Shown: piece by piece, positions 61,969 to 64,000 of the stretch
Layout of the letters: each line of letters starts with the position of its first letter
Position numbering within the stretch: the stretch's first letter is position 1
Origin: Oligoflexia bacterium
GTDB taxonomy: Bacteria; Bdellovibrionota_G; JALEGL01
Direction: 5' to 3'
NCBI GenBank assembly: GCA_035326705.1
Contig: DAOLES010000007.1
Span: 1-64,000 of the forward strand
Length of the DNA stretch: 64,000 bases
Program-made: the position numbers and the translations under genes
The notes under the pieces: generated by a model
Seen by the model: only the letters and a program-made list of their open reading frames with translations
Databases searched by the model: none
What the model was told of the DNA's origin: nothing

Positions 61969-63618
61969 TTACTGCTCAACTGGGGCACCAAAGAACACTT
62001 TAACAATGCTGCCTAAGACTTGGATTTTTTTCATTTTTATATCTGAGTTAAGAATATCAATCACAACGTGAAGTTCGGCTGGGGTTTTACTTTGATGATA
62101 TCCGGTTCTTATTCTATAAACACCGGTTTGTTCAACAGGGATTGTACGGTTAGAAAAGTCTTTTTGCATCCCTTTTAATATAATCAACTCTCTGGCTGGG
62201 CCATTGCGAAGTGAGTTATGAACTAGGTTATTTCTATCCATGGTTTTATCAGTTTCAATGACTAAAACCCAATCATCTTTATCAACTGTCCATGTTAAGT
62301 TTTTCACTCTGAGCAAGCTTGGATCAGTTTCCAATTGAGCCGTGGTTTCAGATGTTATAGGCGGTTCTGGCTTAGAACTTTGTTTTTCAGCAACAGGTGT
62401 TTTGGTTTGAGAGTTTGAAGCAATATTGTCTTTGGATCTTGCTTGATCTTCTTGCAGGTTATTGGCTACATCCGATTGTTTTTTTGCAGGGTTTGATGCT
62501 TCAGCTGTTGTTATTTCTTCTACATCAGGTTCAGTGGTTTTGTCATCGGTATTATCAGCTGTAACTTGTTCAACAGGTGTTTCATTTTGTGTAAGGGCTT
62601 GAATTTTTTCTTCCACAGGGTCTGGTTGAACCACGGTTGGAGGCGTTATGTCTTCTGGCAAATCAAGGTATTGGGCAATAAAAGGTATATCTTTTAGGAT
62701 AGGTAAATATAAATCTTTAAGTAGATAAGCACCTGCTAAAAGCGAAATAAAAATTAAACTCAAAAAAATCTTCACACCAAGAGATGAAGGTTTGGGGTTA
62801 GACTTTTGATCATTATCTACTATGCCCGCACTATCAAAATCAGGGTCATTCATTTCTTCATCAAGAGAAAGTTCAAAACTATCACTCAGCCCAGAACCTC
62901 CTTCAGATAAAATGGGATCATCTTCCATACTGGCAAAAGTATGTTCATCTGGACTGGTTAAGGGATCATCAACATCATCAAAATTTGAATTTTGACGGCG
63001 GGAAGGATCAAAAATTTCAGTATGCGTTGCTTGGAAGGCGTCGTTTTCGTCATTGAGGCTTGGATTAGACACTGTATTATCTATTAAATGAGCATCTAAA
63101 TTGTCAATTGCAGCATGGGTATCATTGGGTTGTGCTTGAGTGGTATCACTTGAAGAGGGTACAGAGTTTAAAGCATCTTTAAGAGGCTCTGAGCCATAAA
63201 CCTCTTTGGCTTCATGGGCGGAGATGGTAGATGTTACAGCATCAGGTTGGTCATCAATATCAAATGGCCGATCACCTTGGCTTTTGGTTTGAGTAACAAT
63301 GGCTTTGATTAAATCACGGCTGCGATCTGAAATTTCTCTAAAACGAATGCCCATACCTGCCGGTTCATCGGCAGAAATGACATTAGACCGTATCCAAGAC
63401 ACTTCACCCAGACCCTGAATAAGTTGAAAAGAGTCTTTGAGTCTAAATTCAAAACTGACAATACTGCCAATAGGAAGTGGGTTAGGAGTTTTTATAAACA
63501 TTCCGCCTGGAGAAATATTGTGTGAAAACTCAGAAACAAATCCACTAAACTTCTCAAACTCTAAGTGGACCTTAGTGTTCAAAGGTACTCTATTGGAAGA
63601 TCTTTTATCAACGCTCAT
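61969..63618 (-). CDS. PilZ protein with membrane segment and C-terminal AMIN-like domain
   Basis: The 549-residue protein has an N-terminal PilZ domain (KRSSNRVPLNTKVHLEF, about 5-21; SHNISPGGMFIKT, about 32-44; GMGIRFREISDRSR), as in the TIGR02266 delta-proteobacterial subgroup. A long acidic Ser/Asp linker with a membrane segment (LGVKIFLSLIFISLLAGAYL, about 280-299) leads to a C-terminal AMIN-like domain (WTVDKDDWVLVIETDKTM, then GVYRIRTGYH). AMIN domains bind murein, so it may link c-di-GMP in the cytoplasm to a periplasmic target. Its PilZ Arg motif is partly degenerate. Confidence 0.75.
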   Translation of the reverse strand: MSVDKRSSNRVPLNTKVHLEFEKFSGFVSEFSHNISPGGMFIKTPNPLPIGSIVSFEFRLKDSFQLIQGLGEVSWIRSNVISADEPAGMGIRFREISDRSRDLIKAIVTQTKSQGDRPFDIDDQPDAVTSTISAHEAKEVYGSEPLKDALNSVPSSSDTTQAQPNDTHAAIDNLDAHLIDNTVSNPSLNDENDAFQATHTEIFDPSRRQNSNFDDVDDPLTSPDEHTFASMEDDPILSEGGSGLSDSFELSLDEEMNDPDFDSAGIVDNDQKSNPKPSSLGVKIFLSLIFISLLAGAYLLKDLYLPILKDIPFIAQYLDLPEDITPPTVVQPDPVEEKIQALTQNETPVEQVTADNTDDKTTEPDVEEITTAEASNPAKKQSDVANNLQEDQARSKDNIASNSQTKTPVAEKQSSKPEPPITSETTAQLETDPSLLRVKNLTWTVDKDDWVLVIETDKTMDRNNLVHNSLRNGPARELIILKGMQKDFSNRTIPVEQTGVYRIRTGYHQSKTPAELHVVIDILNSDIKMKKIQVLGSIVKVFFGAPVEQ

Positions 63619-63739
63619 ACGATCAGTAGCATAAGATAAAACTAAAAAAATCGCAATCTTATAAGGGACTTATGCTTATAAATTCTTGTGTTTAGTTTTA
63701 GGGAAACTTTTTAAACACAATTGTTTTTTTTATGCTGGT

Positions 63740-64000
63740 TTAATAGCTTTTAATAAGCACAGCATTCAGAGGACCTGTAATTTTAAAGGCTCCTTTGCCT
63801 GAGGCATCAAAACGAATATTGGCCAATTGTAGCATGCTTTGTAAAGATTGCCCCTCTTTGCCAATTTGTATTTTACCATCTATGTCAGTAATACTGCGAT
63901 CTATAACCGGTCTTAAGTCAACGTAACCATTGAGTGATCCAGAAAGCATGGGGCCATCCATTTTTAAAGATTTGATAACCGCCTTTGATTTTTCTGTAGC
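63740..64000 (-). CDS. GspN-like type II secretion protein, C-terminal end (5' truncated by window)
   Basis: The frame runs off the window edge; the visible 87 residues include AVIKSLKMDGPMLSGSLNGY, VDLRPVIDRSITDIDGKIQI, and SGKGAFKITGPLNAVL before the stop. The repeated 'S.L.L.G.I', 'L...G' strand pattern and the KITGPL end resemble the C-terminal beta domain of GspN, which couples inner and outer membrane parts of the type II system. The 120-base gap before the PilZ-AMIN gene holds no other gene. Confidence 0.5.
   Translation of the reverse strand, partial: ATEKSKAVIKSLKMDGPMLSGSLNGYVDLRPVIDRSITDIDGKIQIGKEGQSLQSMLQLANIRFDASGKGAFKITGPLNAVLIKSY

Overview
The window is an AT-rich chromosomal segment from a Gram-negative bacterium: outer-membrane OmpA protein, secretin, many lipoproteins, Mpl/LdcA murein recycling. 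The lineage looks like a former 'deltaproteobacterial' one. Pointers are PilZ and FHA proteins in number, PEGA/TPR proteins, a Tad pilus, squalene synthesis by HpnCDE, and a 59-residue histone-fold protein resembling the histone of Bdellovibrio. Bdellovibrionota or a neighbouring phylum is my best guess, not proven from this window.

Layout. 1-0.6 kb: end of an rRNA operon (23S 3' end, 5S, terminator). 0.8-3.3 kb: type IV pilin-like gene, glutaredoxin-like protein, Xre/RES toxin-antitoxin pair. 3.3-14.3 kb, minus strand: a Tad/Flp pilus operon (two Flp-type pilins, TadE-like, TadG-like and second TadE-like proteins, CpaB, CpaC secretin, one polypeptide joining TadZ/CpaE to TadA/CpaF, TadB). 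14.8-17.0 kb: exported catalase-peroxidase. 17.5-23.0 kb: TadC, DUF192 and three FHA membrane proteins, probably the missing inner-membrane part of the Tad machine plus signalling. 23.2-34.8 kb: three PEGA/TPR paralogues, a DUF2298 membrane protein, a GT2 glycosyltransferase and lipoproteins. 35.0-39.2 kb: hpnC-hpnD-hpnE plus an amidinotransferase-fold enzyme. 39.2-40.9 kb: two PilZ proteins flanking the histone gene. 40.9-48.1 kb: PlsB-like acyltransferase, LD-carboxypeptidase, beta-lactamase-like protein, Mpl, EthD-like protein, MreB. 48.3-53.1 kb: two unknown Cys-rich membrane proteins and an S41 protease. 53.2-55.9 kb: tRNA-Gly, tRNA-Cys, CaCA exchanger and many repeats. 56.0-64.0 kb: pirin, paired lipoproteins, TMTC-like protein, OmpA protein, a PilZ-AMIN-like protein and a truncated GspN-like gene.

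Two things stand out. First, a short unlisted gene at 40028-40207 encodes a probable bacterial histone, with its own promoter, a perfect 6-4-6 palindrome and a terminator. Second, the window carries a dispersed family of mosaic hairpin repeats, dense in the Tad operon, downstream of both tRNA genes and after the beta-lactamase-like gene. Their stems differ between copies but stay base-paired, so the structure is conserved. Several are flanked by second copies (12-40 bp) of the neighbouring gene's own sequence, at spacings of 165-171 bp in three cases, recalling the tRNA-end repeats (rtT) of the E. coli tyrT operon. In the Tad operon they have become in-frame N-terminal extensions of prepilin-like proteins. 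No transposase, RAYT or reverse transcriptase gene lies in the window.
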